Below, one piece after another: positions 5,296-6,182 of a stretch of 6,182 nt of DNA. The stretch comes from Lachnospiraceae bacterium (lineage in GTDB: Bacteria; Bacillota; Clostridia; Lachnospirales; Lachnospiraceae), in assembly GCA_900770325.1 (NCBI GenBank), contig CAAGKE010000124.1, forward strand, positions 1 to 6,182, in the 5' to 3' direction. The notes below the pieces were generated by a model. That model saw nothing but the letters and a program-made list of their open reading frames with translations. It was not told where the DNA came from and did no database searches. Every line of letters starts with the position of its first letter. Position 1 is the stretch's first letter. The translations under genes were made by a program, and so were the position numbers.

Positions 5296-5477
5296 ACTAC
5301 AACTACACCTCGGACTTCGGCCCCGGTATGTTTGTCTGTACCCGTGGGGAAAAGGACGGAGACTTGATCCGGCTGTACAGCGAGGTCGGCGGCTCTAAGC
5401 TGCTGACGCTGCGCCAGGTGAACGGCAAAACGTATCAGATTGTTTCCCACCAGCTGTTGGTAAGTCATCCAGGTTGA
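5295..5477 (+). pseudogene. 3' fragment of an unrecognised ORF, 60 codons
   Basis: From about 5295 the plus frame reads YYNYTSDFGPGMFVCTRGEK and continues with DGDLIRLYSEVGG and QVNGKTYQIVSHQ to a TGA at 5475-5477. Composition and codon use look like a genuine soluble protein, but there is no start codon with a ribosome binding site. The 5' edge abuts the opposite-strand integrase fragment, so the gene was cut there. I cannot name the family; its company, with the small ORF 32 bases downstream, suggests conjugative-element cargo. An internal ATG at 5328 exists but has no ribosome binding site. Confidence 0.6.
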
Positions 5478-5509
5478 TAAGATAATCGCAAAGAAGGAGT
5501 GTGCTGTAT

Positions 5510-5683
5510 ATGGATGAAACACCATGCCGGAATCCCAATCCCCATACCGTCTGGCTGAATGAACAGGTGCGGATCGCATCTTTCCACAGCGTCGCGGGAT
5601 ACGAAGATCGCTCGTTCTGCTACCGCGATTACTTCATGGGATTTCTGAGCAACCTTCAGGAACGGGGCTATCGATTTCAGTGA
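5510..5683 (+). CDS. Small hypothetical protein, 57 residues
   Basis: The protein starts MDETPCRNPNPHTVWLNEQV and ends with a DYFMGFLSNLQERGYRFQ segment. It looks compact and soluble, rich in aromatic and charged residues, with no membrane segment. A GTG at 5501 is in frame, but AGGAG at 5495-5499 is too close to it and correctly spaced (10 bases) for the ATG at 5510. I have the impression that such NPNPHTVWLNE proteins recur in clostridial mobile elements, but I cannot give a function. It follows the cut ORF fragment and is closed by the hairpin at 5726-5765, so it is probably the last intact gene of a decayed element. Confidence 0.7.
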   Translation: MDETPCRNPNPHTVWLNEQVRIASFHSVAGYEDRSFCYRDYFMGFLSNLQERGYRFQ

Positions 5684-5725
5684 TGGAAAATTTCCTAAAG
5701 ATGATGCAGTAGTTTGATATTAAGA

Positions 5726-5765
5726 AAAAGCGTACCTTTGATACGATAACCAAAGGTACGCTTTT
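5726..5765. terminator. Bidirectional intrinsic terminator with 15-bp perfect stem
   Basis: AAAAGCGTACCTTTG (5726-5740) pairs perfectly with CAAAGGTACGCTTTT (5751-5765) around a 10-base loop. The T-run is TTTTCT on the plus strand and TTTTTCTT on the minus strand, so it can serve the small ORF ending at 5683 and block leftward transcripts from the gdhA side. Confidence 0.85.
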
Positions 5766-5891
5766 CTGTGCGAACGATGCATCTATTTTCCTATAAATCC
5801 TGCGCAATACTGCCGTAATATACACAGAGGATTTTATTCAGATCCGTGATCATGGCGTTCTTGCCGTGCTAATGTCTTTTTCAAGTTAAAA

Positions 5892-5933
5892 CGAGCGCAT
5901 ATCCGGGAGGGGCACTACCCAGATATGCGCTCG
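5892..5933 (-). terminator. Terminator of gdhA
   Basis: CGAGCGCATATC (5892-5903) and GATATGCGCTCG (5922-5933) form a perfect 12-base-pair stem with an 18-base loop in which CGGG and CCC can pair further. On the minus strand TTTTAACTT follows, fitting a terminator about 45 bases after the gdhA stop codon. The plus strand has no T-run after it. Confidence 0.75.
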
Positions 5934-5937
5934 CTGG

Positions 5938-5969
5938 TATGTTTCCGGTGCTTGTGCGCCGAAAACATA
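5938..5969. repeat. Imperfect stem-loop between gdhA and its terminator
   Basis: TATGTTTCCGG (5938-5948) pairs with CCGAAAACATA (5959-5969), one mismatch in 11, loop of 10. Neither strand has a T-run directly after it. It probably helps protect the 3' end of gdhA mRNA or backs up the adjacent terminator. Confidence 0.5.
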
Positions 5970-5977
5970 TACCCATT

Positions 5978-6182
5978 TTAGAAGATGCCCTGTGCCATCA
6001 TAGCGTCAGCCACCCGCTGGAAGCCCGCGATGTTGGCGCCCGCCACCAGGTTGTAGCCCAGGCCGTACTTCTCAGCGGCGTCCACGCTCATCTGATAGAT
6101 AGTGTTCATGATCTGGTGGAGCTGCTTGTCGACCTCTTCCTCGGTCCACACCAGCCGCTCGCTGTTCTGGGCCATCTCCAGA
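5978..6182 (-). CDS. gdhA: Glutamate dehydrogenase, C-terminal 67 residues (gene continues past window)
   Basis: Glutamate dehydrogenase interconverts L-glutamate and 2-oxoglutarate plus ammonium with NAD(P)(H), in the cytoplasm, linking carbon and nitrogen metabolism. Only the last 67 residues are here: LEMAQNSERLVWTEEEVDKQ, then an alpha-helical stretch, then NLVAGANIAGFQRVADAM and AQGIF before the TAA at 5978-5980. The EMAQNS and NLVAGANIAGF signatures are typical of the C-terminus of hexameric, roughly 450-residue bacterial enzymes of the GdhA type. Cofactor choice (NADP or NAD) cannot be judged from this part. The reading frame is open to the right edge. It is the one clearly intact core-metabolism gene in the window and marks the chromosomal side of the decayed element. 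Confidence 0.93.
   Translation of the reverse strand, partial: LEMAQNSERLVWTEEEVDKQLHQIMNTIYQMSVDAAEKYGLGYNLVAGANIAGFQRVADAMMAQGIF

Noticed and set aside
5791..5853. 20-residue minus-strand ORF (MITDLNKILCVYYGSIAQDL) between the terminators
   Set aside because: The sequence looks protein-like and may be a gene remnant, but it has no ribosome binding site and a stop four codons upstream of its ATG.

Overview
The window looks like a chromosomal segment from a gut-type Firmicute, most likely a clostridial Oscillospiraceae relative. This rests on strong AGGAGG-type ribosome binding sites, moderately GC-rich genes, Clostridia-style integrases and the glutamate dehydrogenase C-terminus at the right edge. 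The taxonomic call is inference. Almost everything between the left edge and the glutamate dehydrogenase gene is intact mobile-element sequence or the debris of such elements.

Left (1-300): a 22-base piece identical in form to the 3' end of a tRNA (probably serine) sits without its 5' half. A hairpin terminator follows it, and paired direct repeats of 12-base period lie on both sides. This reads as an attachment region of a tyrosine-recombinase element.

Recombination module (304-2674, all leftward): a XerD-like tyrosine recombinase of 306 residues, a 65-residue excisionase-type helix-turn-helix protein overlapping it by 11 bases, then a 388-residue Tn916/lambda-type integrase. The integrase has its own promoter, embedded in a 33-base inverted repeat. 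Both recombinases keep the complete R-K-H-R-H-Y set. The likely division of labour is integration by the 388-residue integrase, directionality by the excisionase, and an unknown DNA substrate for the second recombinase.

Upstream of the module (2838-3633): a 105-residue unrecognised ORF with an excellent ribosome binding site. Before it lies a segment of about 360 bases with no credible gene, bounded by a near-consensus leftward promoter and a leftward intrinsic terminator and full of short stem-loops. It is best explained as a structured small RNA or a long attenuated leader of the recombinase operon, and is the most interesting object here.

Middle (3634-4423): no gene seen. It holds a long imperfect hairpin, a cluster of TACGTTATG-like repeats in both orientations including a perfect 13-base inverted pair, and an orphan rightward terminator.

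Right (4424-5683): a junkyard of broken genes. There is the C-terminal half of a sugar-type ABC importer ATPase, an internal fragment of a third integrase, the 3' end of an unrecognised ORF joined head to head with it, and a small intact 57-residue ORF. Terminators follow, and the 3' end of gdhA runs off the window on the minus strand.
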